57,405 bases of DNA from Fictibacillus nanhaiensis (GCA_017052515.1 JAFHKR010000034.1:1-57405), one strand, 5' to 3'. Positions 1 through 8,980 are shown, numbered from the stretch's first letter. The notes: generated by a model from the letters alone, not told the origin. Made by a program: numbers and translations.

Positions 1-112
<112 letters not shown>

Positions 113-120
113 AATGAGGA

Positions 121-149
121 AGATGGATGAAAATCCATCTTTTTTTTTT
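121..149 (+). terminator. Intrinsic terminator of the rRNA operon
   Basis: Perfect 8-bp stem AGATGGAT/ATCCATCT with a GAAA tetraloop, followed by a run of nine T. It lies just after the 5S rRNA. Confidence 0.95.
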
Positions 150-297
150 GTGTTTTTAAAAAAGAAATAAGGTGGTTTGGTGGATACCGAACTTTTGATT
201 ATGGGTGACTGGGGTGTGAAAGTTGGAGGGTATAGAGCTTTGATCAAGCTGAGAACGATTGTCGAGATTTAGCGAACGGCCTTTATTTTTGAATTTA

Positions 298-368
298 GAC
301 TTAATTGAGGCTCATTCCGACTTAATTGGCTCTCATTTCGACTTAATTTTTCTATTTTAGACTTAATT
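298..368 (+). repeat. Array of a 9-bp word at 21-bp period
   Basis: The word GACTTAATT begins at 298, 319, 340 and 360, so spacings are 21, 21 and 20 bp. The bases between the words are T-rich and only loosely conserved (TCATT or TCATTT recurs). It belongs to the 21-bp-phased class also seen at 627, 6565 and 39365. Function unknown. Confidence 0.8.
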
Positions 369-626
369 AAGGCTGGAAGATACCCAGCATGGTATTCACG
401 ATACTCCAGCTTAAAACTTTAAACGATCTCAAACCCTCAAAATAGGAAGAAGATGGCCACAACCATCTTCCAACACCCAATATTCTTCAGCAAAAACAGC
501 AAAACCTATCCCAAAAGAACCTCTACAGCTCCACCAACCAACACCCAAACCAAAACCCCACAAATATACCTCTGATCACCCCTCAAAAACCACTAATCAA
601 TCCCCACCAACCCAACCCCACACATT

Positions 627-659
627 TACGAGGTAATCTTCTTTTTATACGAGGTAATC
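627..659 (+). repeat. Two-unit repeat at 21-bp period
   Basis: TACGAGGTAATC occurs at 627-638 and 648-659, exactly 21 bp apart. A third position at 669 is only weakly similar. This is the smallest of the four 21-bp-phased loci in the window. Confidence 0.6.
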
Positions 660-977
660 CTGAATATATCCGTAAAACTTCATCACAATTCCGCAGATAA
701 AAATTTTTATCCGATTTTCGACAAAGTTAATCCCCTCATTTAGTACTACTACTCCACACTTTAACTTTACAAATACCAACCAACCTCCTCAAAACCTTCA
801 AAAAAGCAACTTATATGCCTATCTAGCACATCAATTGGTTTTAAACCGCGCTACAGCGGGGATTAAGGACCATGAAGACGCGAACTTGGTTTATTTTTAT
901 GAATCGAATGAAGACAGACACAACGAAGCCTAGAGATTCATACATTTTATAGAGTATCCAAAATAATCTGAATTAAC

Positions 978-1007
978 GTATATGATTAAATTAATCTGGC
1001 AACAATG
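978..1007 (+). promoter_or_regulatory. Candidate sigma-F promoter of csfB
   Basis: A -35 GTATA (978-982), a 15-bp spacer and a -10 GGCAACAATG (998-1007) fit the sigma-F consensus GyATA-N15-GGnnAnAnT at every fixed position. The predicted start is about 15 nt before the csfB start codon. This agrees with the known sigma-F control of csfB in B. subtilis. Confidence 0.7.
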
Positions 1008-1027
1008 GCAATTATGGAGGTGGAAGA

Positions 1028-1222
1028 ATGAAAGCGACACGACAGTACGGGGAAATTTGTATGGTATGTGAAGAGAAGAAAGATCGAGGATTACACATTC
1101 TTCATCAGTTTATTTGCCAAGAGTGTGAACATAAGATCCTAACTGCGAAAACCAATGATGAATATTATAAACATTATCTATCCCAACTAAGAAAATTAAA
1201 ATTAGTAAACGCGTCTTCCTAA
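1028..1222 (+). CDS. csfB: Anti-sigma-G factor Gin (CsfB)
   Basis: A 64-residue protein with a Cys4 zinc-binding pattern, C11-x2-C14 and C30-x2-C33, as in the Gin/CsfB family. Gin is a small dimeric zinc protein that binds and inhibits sigma-G in the forespore before engulfment is complete, and also sigma-E in the forespore later. The start is supported by the GGAGG about 7 nt upstream (TATGGAGGTGGAAGATG). It stands alone between a sigma-F-type promoter and a terminator. The xpaC and yaaN genes that follow csfB in B. subtilis are absent, so the next gene is yaaO. Family assignment rests on the Cys pattern, size and position. Confidence 0.9.
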   Translation: MKATRQYGEICMVCEEKKDRGLHILHQFICQECEHKILTAKTNDEYYKHYLSQLRKLKLVNASS

Positions 1223-1225
1223 GAT

Positions 1226-1253
1226 AACAGGCTATCAAACAGCCTGTTTTTTT
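1226..1253 (+). terminator. Terminator after csfB
   Basis: Stem AACAGGCT/AGCCTGTT with a 7-nt loop, followed by seven or more T. Confidence 0.9.
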
Positions 1254-1341
1254 GTTGCTGTAAATTCGTAGAAAGCCAATCTATGATAGAATAAGAATAT
1301 CAAATAAGCTTAAAAACGTTTAAAAACAAAGGGATTTTGTA

Positions 1342-2766
1342 ATGAAACATGCACCGCTATACGAGGCGTTAATCAATCATAGTCATACAAATAAATGGTC
1401 ATTTCATGTGCCGGGCCATAAGAACGGACACATCTTTGAAGAGAGGGCAGTAGCTCATTTCCGATCCGTTTTACCGTTCGATGTAACTGAGCTCTCAGGA
1501 CTTGATGACCTGCACCATCCAGAGGGTGTGATCTTAGAAGCACAGCATCTTTTGGCTAACTATTACAAAGTGAAGCAAAGCTTTTTTTTAGTAAATGGAA
1601 GCACGTGTGGGAATCACGCCATGATCCTTGCGTCGTTTAACCCTGAAGATATCGTACTCGTCCAACGGAATTGTCATAAGTCTGTGTTAAATGGTTTAGA
1701 GTTGGCTGGTGTTACTCCAGTTTTTCTTCATACCGAAATGGATGAAGAGGGTGGATATCCATTAGGTGTACCTCTTCAAACGGTGAAAGAAGCGGTTGAG
1801 CGTTATCCTCATATGAAAGGGATTATTCTAACGAACCCTACGTATTATGGCATGCAGCAAGATATTCAAGACATTGCTGATTTGATTCATAGTCTGGGTG
1901 GTGTTGTCTTAGTCGATGAAGCACACGGAGCACATTTCGGATTAAAGGATATGCCGATCAGTTCGATACATAAAGGGGCAGACATGGTTGTGCAATCTGC
2001 GCATAAGACTCTACCGGCTCTAACGATGGGTGCATACCTACATGTGAATAGCGAACGAGTAAATATCCACCGTTTAAAGCATGCTCTACAGTTGGTACAG
2101 TCTAGCTCTCCTTCCTATCTGATCATGGCTTCACTTGATCTTAGCCGGCTTTATCTTGAAAATTTGAGCAATGATGACATCAATCGTATCTTGTCTCAAG
2201 CTGAAGGTATGAGAAAGTATATGGATTCACTTCCGCATCTAAAAGTAATGAAAGCTTCAGATCGGTATCAGATTGATCCATTAAAGATTACGGTTCAGTC
2301 TGATAGGGAATTATCAGGGTATGAGCTTCAGGTTCTATTTGAAAAAGAAGGATTGTTTACAGAGTTATCAGATGATAGGAATGTTTTGTTCGTTTTGCCG
2401 CTTGGTCCGCTAAACGATTCTACCGACTTACAAAGGGTATTGAAAAAAGTATCCGATCAACTTTCTCAATATAATAGCAGAAAACAAACAGAACAATCCT
2501 TAACAGATGTTTTACAAGTGAGTCGTTTATCACTATCGTATAGAGAAATGAGGGGTTTACAGTCAAAACCTCTGTCGATGATGGAATCTGATGGACAGAT
2601 CGCAGCAGAAGCTGTGATTCCTTATCCTCCAGGAATTCCGCTCGTCGCAAAAGGAGAACAAATTACTTCGAAACATATAGATGAGTATTCTACATTGAAA
2701 CAGAAGGGTGCTCGGTTCCAAGGAATTACCGAAAACCATATGATATATGTTTTTGATCAAAGGTAA
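1342..2766 (+). CDS. yaaO: Orn/Lys/Arg decarboxylase family protein (YaaO)
   Basis: A 474-residue fold-type I PLP enzyme of the Orn/Lys/Arg decarboxylase group. The N-terminal half carries the motifs HVPGHKNG and DLHHPEG, the cofactor-contacting VDEAHGAH, and the Schiff-base lysine K222 in SAHKTLPAL. A smaller C-terminal domain of the same family follows from about residue 370. It probably decarboxylates a basic amino acid, perhaps arginine or lysine, feeding polyamine synthesis; the substrate cannot be read from the sequence. At 474 aa it is the short Bacillus form without the N-terminal wing domain of E. coli LdcI/AdiA. It sits 12 bp before tmk, as in B. subtilis, so it may lead that operon. 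An AAAGGGA ribosome site precedes the ATG. Confidence 0.9.
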   Translation: MKHAPLYEALINHSHTNKWSFHVPGHKNGHIFEERAVAHFRSVLPFDVTELSGLDDLHHPEGVILEAQHLLANYYKVKQSFFLVNGSTCGNHAMILASFNPEDIVLVQRNCHKSVLNGLELAGVTPVFLHTEMDEEGGYPLGVPLQTVKEAVERYPHMKGIILTNPTYYGMQQDIQDIADLIHSLGGVVLVDEAHGAHFGLKDMPISSIHKGADMVVQSAHKTLPALTMGAYLHVNSERVNIHRLKHALQLVQSSSPSYLIMASLDLSRLYLENLSNDDINRILSQAEGMRKYMDSLPHLKVMKASDRYQIDPLKITVQSDRELSGYELQVLFEKEGLFTELSDDRNVLFVLPLGPLNDSTDLQRVLKKVSDQLSQYNSRKQTEQSLTDVLQVSRLSLSYREMRGLQSKPLSMMESDGQIAAEAVIPYPPGIPLVAKGEQITSKHIDEYSTLKQKGARFQGITENHMIYVFDQR

Positions 2767-2778
2767 GGGGCAGGAATT

Positions 2779-3423
2779 GTGAAAGGTTTATTTATTACAC
2801 TAGAAGGGCCGGACGGGTCAGGAAAAACAACACAAATTGCGAGGGTTGCTGAGTATTTACGAAAGCACGACGTGAACTTTATCCAAACGCGTGAACCAGG
2901 TGGTACAAATATCAGCGATAAGATACGAGCGCTTGTGTTAGATCCAGAGCATAAAGAAATGCATGATCTGACAGAAGTTCTACTCTATGCCGCTTCGCGT
3001 GCACAGCATGTACATGAAAAGATCCTTCCTGCATTAGAAGAAGGAAAAGTCGTACTCTGTGATCGATTTGTTGATGCATCGCTTGCCTACCAAGGGTTTG
3101 GTCTTGGAGTAGGTGAAGAACGCGTGCTAAAAGTGAACAATATTGCAACCAGTGGACTTGTACCTGACCGCAGTTATTTTGTAGATGTTTCGCCGCAAGT
3201 TGGAAAAGAACGAATGAAGGCTCGCTACGGAACAGAGAATCTAGATCGAATCGAACAGAAAGACCTTTCTTATCATGAACGTGTGAGAGAAGGGTTTGCT
3301 CAAATCTTTTCAAGACAAGCTGATCGAATCGTTCGAATCAATGGTGAACAGAGCCCTGATGCTGTGTTTGAAGAAATCGTAAAGGATTTAGATCAACTTT
3401 TATCGAATCATAAGAAAAAGTAG
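2779..3423 (+). CDS. tmk: Thymidylate kinase
   Basis: A 214-residue P-loop kinase that phosphorylates dTMP to dTDP for dTTP synthesis. The P-loop GPDGSGKT is at residues 10-17, the TREPGGT substrate motif at about 37-43, and DRFVDASLAYQG carries the conserved DR(Y/F) dTMP-binding segment. The start is GTG (GTGAAAGGT), preceded by GGGGCAGG. It heads a tight run with darA, yaaR, holB, ricT and yabA, with gaps of 4-20 bp, matching the tmk-holB replication cluster of B. subtilis. Confidence 0.97.
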   Translation: MKGLFITLEGPDGSGKTTQIARVAEYLRKHDVNFIQTREPGGTNISDKIRALVLDPEHKEMHDLTEVLLYAASRAQHVHEKILPALEEGKVVLCDRFVDASLAYQGFGLGVGEERVLKVNNIATSGLVPDRSYFVDVSPQVGKERMKARYGTENLDRIEQKDLSYHERVREGFAQIFSRQADRIVRINGEQSPDAVFEEIVKDLDQLLSNHKKK

Positions 3424-3768
<345 letters not shown>

Positions 3769-3787
3769 ATAAAATTGAGGGGTTATT

Positions 3788-4228
3788 ATGAAAATTGGCC
3801 AAGAGATAAGACCCATTCTGGATACTAAGCAGAACGATGGAAAGATGGGTAAAAAAACGTCTATTTCCTTTGGTGAAGCTGTGTCCAAACAAAATGAGAA
3901 ATTACATTCCGAACAGTTAACAAGACTGCTAGGTGATATAGAAAACCAAGGCAAGAGACTGCTTCAATCACAAACGGTACGAGATCTGCAGTTGTATAAA
4001 AACTTGGTTCAACGCTTCGTAAAAGAAGCTGTTGATTTCGGTATGCAGCTTAAGCAGAATAAAAGCTGGAACGAGCAAGGTAGATCGCGCACACTTAAAC
4101 TCGTAAAAGAAGTAGATGAACATCTGATCGAGCTGACTGAGGCTGTTCTTAGCCAAGAGAAGGATTCGATCACTTTGCTAGATAGAATCGGAGAAATTAA
4201 AGGTTTGTTAGTTAATTTATATACGTAG
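3788..4228 (+). CDS. yaaR: YaaR family protein of unknown function (DUF327)
   Basis: A 146-residue, highly charged and predominantly helical protein matching the YaaR/DUF327 family by length, position and the C-terminal pattern of long amphipathic helices. No catalytic motif, signal peptide or membrane segment is visible. It lies between darA and holB, 14 bp before holB, in the same order as in B. subtilis. Its function is unknown; the operon context suggests a housekeeping role. Confidence 0.88.
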   Translation: MKIGQEIRPILDTKQNDGKMGKKTSISFGEAVSKQNEKLHSEQLTRLLGDIENQGKRLLQSQTVRDLQLYKNLVQRFVKEAVDFGMQLKQNKSWNEQGRSRTLKLVKEVDEHLIELTEAVLSQEKDSITLLDRIGEIKGLLVNLYT

Positions 4229-4242
4229 TAGGTGAGTAAGAT

Positions 4243-5232
4243 ATGGTGAGCTGGGAAGAGTGCAGCAAAACACAGCCTCGTGTTGTGAGATTATTAAAAA
4301 ACAGTATACGAAAACAGCGCCTTGCTCATGCATATATTTTTGAAGGGGCTCATGGAACTGGAAAGATGGCGACTGCGACGGTTCTTGCTAAAACGTTCCT
4401 TTGCAGAAACAGTGAGGATGGAAACCCTTGTGAAAGCTGTTCGAACTGCAAGAGGATTACATCTGGCAACCATCCCGATGTACATATCATCATACCAGAT
4501 GGCCAAAACATTAAGATCGATCAGATAAGAGGGCTTCAAAAAGAGTTTGCTTATAGTGGGATGGAGTCGTCCAAAAAGGTATACATTATTGAGCATGCCG
4601 ATAAGATGACCGTTCAGGCGGCAAACAGTCTTTTAAAGTTTTTAGAAGAGCCAGGAAACGATACGATCGCTCTCCTTTTGACAGAACAGGTTCATCGTTT
4701 GCTCGATACGATCCGTTCAAGAGCACAGACATTAACCTTTTCACCCCTTCCCCCGCAAGGGATTTTAGAAAAATTACTACAAGACGATATACCAAAGCCA
4801 GTAGCAATGTTAGCGTCCTCGTTGACGTCAGATTATGCAGAAGCACTCGAAATTTGTAGGGAAGAGTGGTTTGCACAAGCAAGAGCCAAAGTGATACAAT
4901 TAACGGAGGACTTGAGGCTCCGGCCTGATTACTGTCTTGTTGTACTGCAAGATCAGTATTTAAGTTTTTTTAAAGAAAAAGATCAGTTACGTTTAGCTTT
5001 AAACTTACTTTTGATCTGGTATCGAGATCTTTTATCTATACATTTATCAAACTCGGAAAACGTTGTGTTTTTCGATCAGCTTCAAGCATTAGAGCAGCAG
5101 GCTCTTCACACTTCGCAAAAAAAGACGGGTGAAGCCCTGCAAGCGATACTGACTGCTCAAGCTAGACTCAGGAGCAACGTCAGCCCCTTGATGGTGATGG
5201 AGCAGTTGGTTTTACGATTACGGGAGGGATAA
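4243..5232 (+). CDS. holB: DNA polymerase III delta' subunit
   Basis: A 329-residue clamp-loader subunit of the AAA+ superfamily. A P-loop-like GAHGTGKMATA occurs at about residues 36-46. A four-Cys zinc module follows (CRN...CESCSNC), then an SAK-like VYIIEHADKMT segment and LLKFLEEPG, typical of delta'/DnaX proteins. The protein forms part of the complex that loads the sliding clamp. The P-loop lysine is retained but is followed by Met rather than Ser/Thr, consistent with the generally inactive ATP site of delta'. It sits 4 bp before ricT. Confidence 0.94.
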   Translation: MVSWEECSKTQPRVVRLLKNSIRKQRLAHAYIFEGAHGTGKMATATVLAKTFLCRNSEDGNPCESCSNCKRITSGNHPDVHIIIPDGQNIKIDQIRGLQKEFAYSGMESSKKVYIIEHADKMTVQAANSLLKFLEEPGNDTIALLLTEQVHRLLDTIRSRAQTLTFSPLPPQGILEKLLQDDIPKPVAMLASSLTSDYAEALEICREEWFAQARAKVIQLTEDLRLRPDYCLVVLQDQYLSFFKEKDQLRLALNLLLIWYRDLLSIHLSNSENVVFFDQLQALEQQALHTSQKKTGEALQAILTAQARLRSNVSPLMVMEQLVLRLREG

Positions 5233-5236
5233 AACC

Positions 5237-6067
5237 TTGTATGAGGTAGTGGGAATCCGCTTTAAAAAAGCGGGTAAAGTATATTATTTCGACCCCGGCG
5301 ACCTTGAAGTGAAAAAAGACGCGTTCGTCATTGTGGAAACGGCGCGTGGAATAGAATATGGCAAGGTAGTTATCGATAAGAAACTAGTCGGGGAGAATGA
5401 TGTTGTTCTTCCTTTAAAAAAGGTCGTTCGGCTCGCGACACAGAAAGACATTTTGTCTGTAGAAGAAAATAAAGCAGCCGCTAAGGAAGCGTTCCAAAGT
5501 TGTGAGGAAAAAATCATCGAACATAAGCTGGACATGAAGCTTGTCGATGTCGAATATACGTTTGATCGAAATAAGATTATCTTCTATTTCACAGCAGACG
5601 GAAGAATCGATTTCCGGGAGTTGGTCAAAGACCTAGCTTCTATCTTCCGTACTAGAATTGAACTCAGGCAGATCGGTGTTAGGGACGAGGCGAAGATGCT
5701 GGGCGGAATTGGTCCGTGTGGACGAATGCTTTGCTGTTCAACATTCCTCGGAGATTTTGAGCCCGTCTCGATCAAGATGGCGAAAGATCAGAACCTTTCT
5801 TTAAATCCTGCTAAAATTTCAGGGCTTTGCGGCCGTTTGATGTGTTGTTTGAAGTATGAGAACGACTATTATGAAGAAGCTAAAGAAGAAATGCCTGATG
5901 TTGGTGAAGAGATTATGACCCCTCATGGTGTTGGTCGCGTTGTCGGCTTGAACTTGCTAGAGAAAATCATTCAAGTGAACATTCCATCTATGGAAAGAAC
6001 GACAGAGTTCACTTTGGACGAGCTTGCTGGTAAGAGAGAGGAATTATTCAGTCAGGCCACAGAGTAA
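5237..6067 (+). CDS. ricT: PSP1-domain protein RicT (YaaT), Fe-S regulator of RNA maturation and sporulation
   Basis: A 276-residue PSP1-domain protein. The segment GPCGRMLCCSTFLGDFEPVS and the later GLCGRLMCC supply the conserved cysteines that, with RicA and RicF, carry [4Fe-4S] clusters in B. subtilis. The Ric complex helps RNase Y process operon mRNAs and affects Spo0A phosphorylation, biofilm and competence. The start is TTG (MYEVVG), 4 bp after holB, the same codon and position inferred for B. subtilis YaaT. GGGAGGG overlaps the holB stop. Confidence 0.95.
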   Translation: MYEVVGIRFKKAGKVYYFDPGDLEVKKDAFVIVETARGIEYGKVVIDKKLVGENDVVLPLKKVVRLATQKDILSVEENKAAAKEAFQSCEEKIIEHKLDMKLVDVEYTFDRNKIIFYFTADGRIDFRELVKDLASIFRTRIELRQIGVRDEAKMLGGIGPCGRMLCCSTFLGDFEPVSIKMAKDQNLSLNPAKISGLCGRLMCCLKYENDYYEEAKEEMPDVGEEIMTPHGVGRVVGLNLLEKIIQVNIPSMERTTEFTLDELAGKREELFSQATE

Positions 6068-6082
6068 AAAGAGGTGGAATTC

Positions 6083-6436
6083 GTGGAAAAGAAAACAATA
6101 TTTTCCCGCGTAGTACAGATGGAAGAGCAAATCACGGTGCTGTCAAAGCAACTGGAAGATTTCAAGACTCATTTGGCTGCACTCATTGAAGAAAACCACC
6201 ATCTCGTGATGGAAAATGAAAATCTGCGAAACAAGCTGAATGCCGATCAAAAGCGGAGTTCTGTTAAAAAGTCTGTAGCCTCTAAAGCCAAGAAAGAACC
6301 TACCGATATCGGTGAAGGTTACGACAACCTTGCACGTCTCTACCAAGAAGGATTCCACATCTGCAACCTTCATTATGGAAGTGTACGTTCAGAGGGAGAT
6401 TGTTTGTTTTGTCTTTCATTTTTAAATAAGAAATAA
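6083..6436 (+). CDS. yabA: Replication initiation control protein YabA
   Basis: A 117-residue negative regulator of DnaA. Residues ~8-60 form a leucine-rich coiled coil that mediates tetramerisation. The C-terminal domain, from [25 protein letters not shown] onward, is nearly invariant and holds the zinc ligands (C-x-x-H and CLFC). YabA tethers DnaA to DnaN and prevents over-initiation. The start is taken as GTG at 6083 (MEKKTIF): an in-frame GTG at 6074 lies inside the GAGGTGG ribosome site itself and cannot be the start. It is the last gene of the tmk run and is followed by a terminator. Confidence 0.95.
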   Translation: MEKKTIFSRVVQMEEQITVLSKQLEDFKTHLAALIEENHHLVMENENLRNKLNADQKRSSVKKSVASKAKKEPTDIGEGYDNLARLYQEGFHICNLHYGSVRSEGDCLFCLSFLNKK

Positions 6437-6438
6437 AC

Positions 6439-6467
6439 GCCTTTCCAAATGGGAAGGCTTCTTTTTA
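6439..6467 (+). terminator. Terminator after yabA
   Basis: Stem GCCTTTCC/GGGAAGGC around AAAT, followed by TTCTTTTT. Confidence 0.9.
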
Positions 6468-6564
6468 TATGGCAGTGTTTGTGGTAACTAAGGTTAATTG
6501 CAGGGTAAGCGTTAGCTAGGATATGTGAGGGGTAGTAGCTGGCGGAATTTGTCGACGAATGTAG

Positions 6565-6669
6565 ACTCGTGGATAAACAGCAAAAACTTTTGGATTGAGA
6601 GCCAAAACTCGTGGATAAACGGTCGAAACTTCTGGATTAGGTCCGAAAATTTCTGAATTGGACGAGCGG
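6565..6669. repeat. Five-unit 21-bp-phased array
   Basis: Five consecutive 21-bp units start at 6565, 6586, 6607, 6628 and 6649. The core GGAT falls at 6571, 6592, 6613 and 6634, with GAAT at 6655. Units 1 and 3 share CGTGGATAAAC; units 2 and 4 share TGGATT, so the two unit types alternate. Read on the - strand it would give a seven-residue peptide repeat, but no ribosome site or start supports a gene. Function unknown. Confidence 0.85.
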
Positions 6670-6696
6670 AATGCCTCCTAAGTATATAAACATGAT

Positions 6697-6717
6697 CAGT
6701 TTCGGGACCCGAAACTG
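6697..6717. promoter_or_regulatory. Perfect 10+1+10 palindrome upstream of trmN6
   Basis: CAGTTTCGGG, a central A, then CCCGAAACTG. It lies about 95 bp before the trmN6 start and just after the 21-bp array. No T-run follows, so it is not a terminator. It looks like the binding site of a dimeric regulator, but the protein is unknown. Confidence 0.5.
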
Positions 6718-6812
6718 TCCCATATCCTGTGAAGTGGAACATCCAATGAATAATCAGTCAAAAGCCAATAAAAACTTAACTTATTTATATAGAAGAAAGA
6801 GAGGGAAGAGCT

Positions 6813-7562
6813 GTGAGTGATCTAATACAAGATGAACGGATTGATTATTTAGTACATGAAGATTTGAAAATCATACAAAGTCCCTCTGTTTTTTCTTTTT
6901 CACTAGATGCTGTGTTATTAAGTCGTTTCGCGTGGGTACCGATTCAAAAAGGTAAGATCATCGATCTGTGCAGCGGCAATGGTGCTGTTGCGCTTTTGTT
7001 AAGCAAGCGGTCACAGGCAAAGATAACAGGAGTTGAATTTCAAGAAAGATTGCACAGTATGGCCTCGAGGAGTGTAGCGTTAAATCATCTAGAAGAACAG
7101 GTCCAGATGGATTTAGCAGACATTAAAGACGCCCCCACTACATATGGCCATGGTTCATTTGATGCCCTTACTTGTAATCCACCTTATTTTGCATCTGTAC
7201 ATGAAGAAGATTTTAACCAGAACGAACACCTTGCTATCGCGCGTCACGAGATTCACTGTTCGCTAGAAGATGTGATTCGAGTGAGCAGTCAGCTCGTGAA
7301 ACAAGGTGGGAAAGTAGCCATGGTTCATCGGCCGAATCGTCTTATGGAGATATTAGCCTATATGAGAGAGTATAAGCTTGAACCAAAAAAACTGCAGCTG
7401 ATCTATCCGAAAGCTGGCAGTGAAGCCAACATGCTTTTAATAGAAGGAATGAAGAACGGGAAACCCGATCTGCACATACTGCCTCCCATAACGGTGTATG
7501 GGGAAGACGGTCAATACACGGAACAGTTAAAGAGGATGTTCTATGGCGAAGATGGAAAATAA
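6813..7562 (+). CDS. trmN6: tRNA1(Val) adenine-N6 methyltransferase-like protein (YabB)
   Basis: A 249-residue class I SAM-dependent methyltransferase. The SAM-binding motif I is [16 protein letters not shown] at residues ~49-64, and the N6-adenine catalytic motif NPPY is at about 121-124 (TCNPPYF). It resembles TrmN6, which methylates A37 of tRNA1(Val); the exact substrate in Bacillus is inferred. It starts at GTG with AGAGGG upstream. It overlaps yazA by 20 bp, indicating one transcript with yazA and rsmI. Confidence 0.9.
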   Translation: MSDLIQDERIDYLVHEDLKIIQSPSVFSFSLDAVLLSRFAWVPIQKGKIIDLCSGNGAVALLLSKRSQAKITGVEFQERLHSMASRSVALNHLEEQVQMDLADIKDAPTTYGHGSFDALTCNPPYFASVHEEDFNQNEHLAIARHEIHCSLEDVIRVSSQLVKQGGKVAMVHRPNRLMEILAYMREYKLEPKKLQLIYPKAGSEANMLLIEGMKNGKPDLHILPPITVYGEDGQYTEQLKRMFYGEDGK

Positions 7563-7842
7563 TACGCACTTTCTATATATTCTCGAATGTAAGGACGGAA
7601 GTTATTATACGGGGTATACGAATGATTTAGAAAAACGCCTTAAAAAGCATGAAGAAGGAAAAGGCGCGAAGTATACGAGGGGTAGAGGACCATTAAAGCT
7701 TGTCTTTCAAGCAGCTTTTCCTACCAAACAAGAAGCGATGCGTATGGAGTTTGCAGTGAAAAAGCTTAAGCGTGCTCAAAAAGAAAGAATGATAAAAGAG
7801 GGAAGTGTTTTGTATGTGGCAGCAAAAGAGTTACAGCAGTGA
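7543..7842 (+). CDS. yazA: GIY-YIG nuclease-superfamily protein (YazA)
   Basis: A 99-residue single-domain GIY-YIG protein of the UPF0213 family. The signature is [25 protein letters not shown], where 'YIL...YTG' replaces GIY...YIG. Family members are small UvrC/SLX1-like domains; the physiological substrate is unknown. The start lies inside the end of trmN6 with an AGAGG site at about 7 nt. It overlaps rsmI by 29 bp. Confidence 0.92.
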   Translation: MAKMENNTHFLYILECKDGSYYTGYTNDLEKRLKKHEEGKGAKYTRGRGPLKLVFQAAFPTKQEAMRMEFAVKKLKRAQKERMIKEGSVLYVAAKELQQ

Positions 7843-8698
7843 TATAGAAAGCGGCATGCTGTACTTAGTTCCAACACCGATCGGAAACTTGGAAGATATG
7901 ACATATCGCGCAATTCGTATACTAAAAGAATCCGATGTGATCGCAGCAGAAGATACAAGACAAACAAAAAAACTATGCAACCACTTTGAAATCAGCACAC
8001 CCTTAACAAGCTATCATGACCATAATAAACAGCAGAGCGGTAAGAAGCTGTTAGAAGAATTAAAACAAGGAAAACAGGTTGCGCTTGTTACTGATGCAGG
8101 AATGCCAGGTGTTTCTGATCCAGGTTATGAGTTAGTCGTTCAGTGCGTTGAAGAAAAGATACCCGTTATTCCGTTGCCAGGCGCAAACGCTGCCTTACCA
8201 GCGCTTGTGGCATCAGGACTCAATACCGAATTGTTTACGTTCTACGGTTTTTTACCACGTGGAAAAAAAGAAAAAAAGCTGGAACTTGAAAATCTAAAAC
8301 GATTTCCATCTACGCTTCTTTTCTATGAAGCACCACACCGACTAAAAGAAACACTTCAAGCCATGAGCAGTGTACTAGAAAATCGAAACATCGCTGTCGT
8401 TCGTGAACTCACAAAAAAATACGAGGAGATCACTCGTGGAACCTTACAAGAAGTATCGGAGTTCTTCAGCCAAGGAGACACAGAAATCCGAGGCGAGTTC
8501 TGCTTAGTTGTTGAAGGCAGTGGAAATAAAGAATTCGAGGCAGAAGAAGAAGAACAATGGTGGGAATCGTTATCTGTCAAAGATCATGTCGAACACTATG
8601 TCGAAAAAGGCGAAAAACCAAAAGAAGCCATAAAATTAGCAGCAGTAGACCGAAACGTTCCAAAGCGTGAAGTCTACCAAGAATATCACGGGTTGTAG
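7814..8698 (+). CDS. rsmI: 16S rRNA (cytidine-1402-2'-O)-methyltransferase
   Basis: A 294-residue tetrapyrrole-methylase-fold enzyme. The N-terminal YLVPTPIGNLEDM, AAEDTR, DAGMPGVSDPG and PGANA motifs are those of RsmI, which 2'-O-methylates C1402 in the ribosomal decoding centre together with RsmH. The start is set at ATG 7814 (MWQQKS), matching MLQQKS of B. subtilis; the GTG at 7805 has a poorer ribosome-site spacing. It is the last gene of the trmN6-yazA-rsmI operon. Confidence 0.95.
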   Translation: MWQQKSYSSDIESGMLYLVPTPIGNLEDMTYRAIRILKESDVIAAEDTRQTKKLCNHFEISTPLTSYHDHNKQQSGKKLLEELKQGKQVALVTDAGMPGVSDPGYELVVQCVEEKIPVIPLPGANAALPALVASGLNTELFTFYGFLPRGKKEKKLELENLKRFPSTLLFYEAPHRLKETLQAMSSVLENRNIAVVRELTKKYEEITRGTLQEVSEFFSQGDTEIRGEFCLVVEGSGNKEFEAEEEEQWWESLSVKDHVEHYVEKGEKPKEAIKLAAVDRNVPKREVYQEYHGL

Positions 8699-8811
8699 GC
8701 TATAGGGGTAGAGGATGAGAAGAAGCTGATCTTACAGTCATCACTCACAGCTTTAAAACTCCTTATCTTTTTATAGTTTCGATTTGTTTGTTCATTATCT
8801 TCATTGATTAA

Positions 8812-8940
8812 GTTGATTGAAGTGAAAGGTGCGAGACTCCTGGGGGACGAGTGGGCCAGGTGAGACACTCAATGGCGCGTAGCGGCGAGGGGCTCACCGC
8901 ACGCCCCCCGGAAAGCGAAGCACCTGAAACGGAAATCAAC
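8812..8940 (+). repeat. 128-bp intergenic hairpin repeat, copy A
   Basis: It begins with GTTGATTGAAGTG and ends with CGGAAATCAAC, which are imperfect terminal inverted repeats. The interior carries GCGAGACTCCTG and an inner hairpin GGTGAGAC...GGCTCACC. It is non-coding. Forward-oriented relatives are at 23336, 36150, 45672 and 48751; reverse ones are at 25319, 33751 and 45408. Confidence 0.92.
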
Positions 8941-8980
8941 CTCTCTTAAGAGCAACGAAGATGAAACTTAAACAAAGGAA

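Larger units (their letters stand above)
150..977. other. Gene-free 0.8 kb between 5S rRNA and csfB
   Basis: No credible reading frame or RNA gene is seen. The region holds two short arrays of words repeated every 21 bp (298-368 and 627-659). It also holds an 8-bp hairpin GAAGATGG/CCATCTTC at 449-470 without a T-run, and a markedly G-poor, A/C-rich stretch at about 480-625. A TTCGACAAA (Spo0A-box-like) word occurs at 717-725. B. subtilis has csfB directly after this rRNA operon, so no gene appears to be missing here. Confidence 0.6.

Noticed and set aside
4322-4528. Overlapping frame inside holB
   Set aside because: Shadow frame within a well-supported gene; no independent start signal.
6512-6742. 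76-codon frame on the - strand with a seven-residue repeat
   Set aside because: The repeat is the 21-bp DNA array read in frame. There is no ribosome site or promoter, and it extends into the palindrome and the end of the intergenic region.
8686-8868. 60-codon frame on the - strand after rsmI
   Set aside because: It lies largely in intergenic repeat copy A and has no ribosome site.
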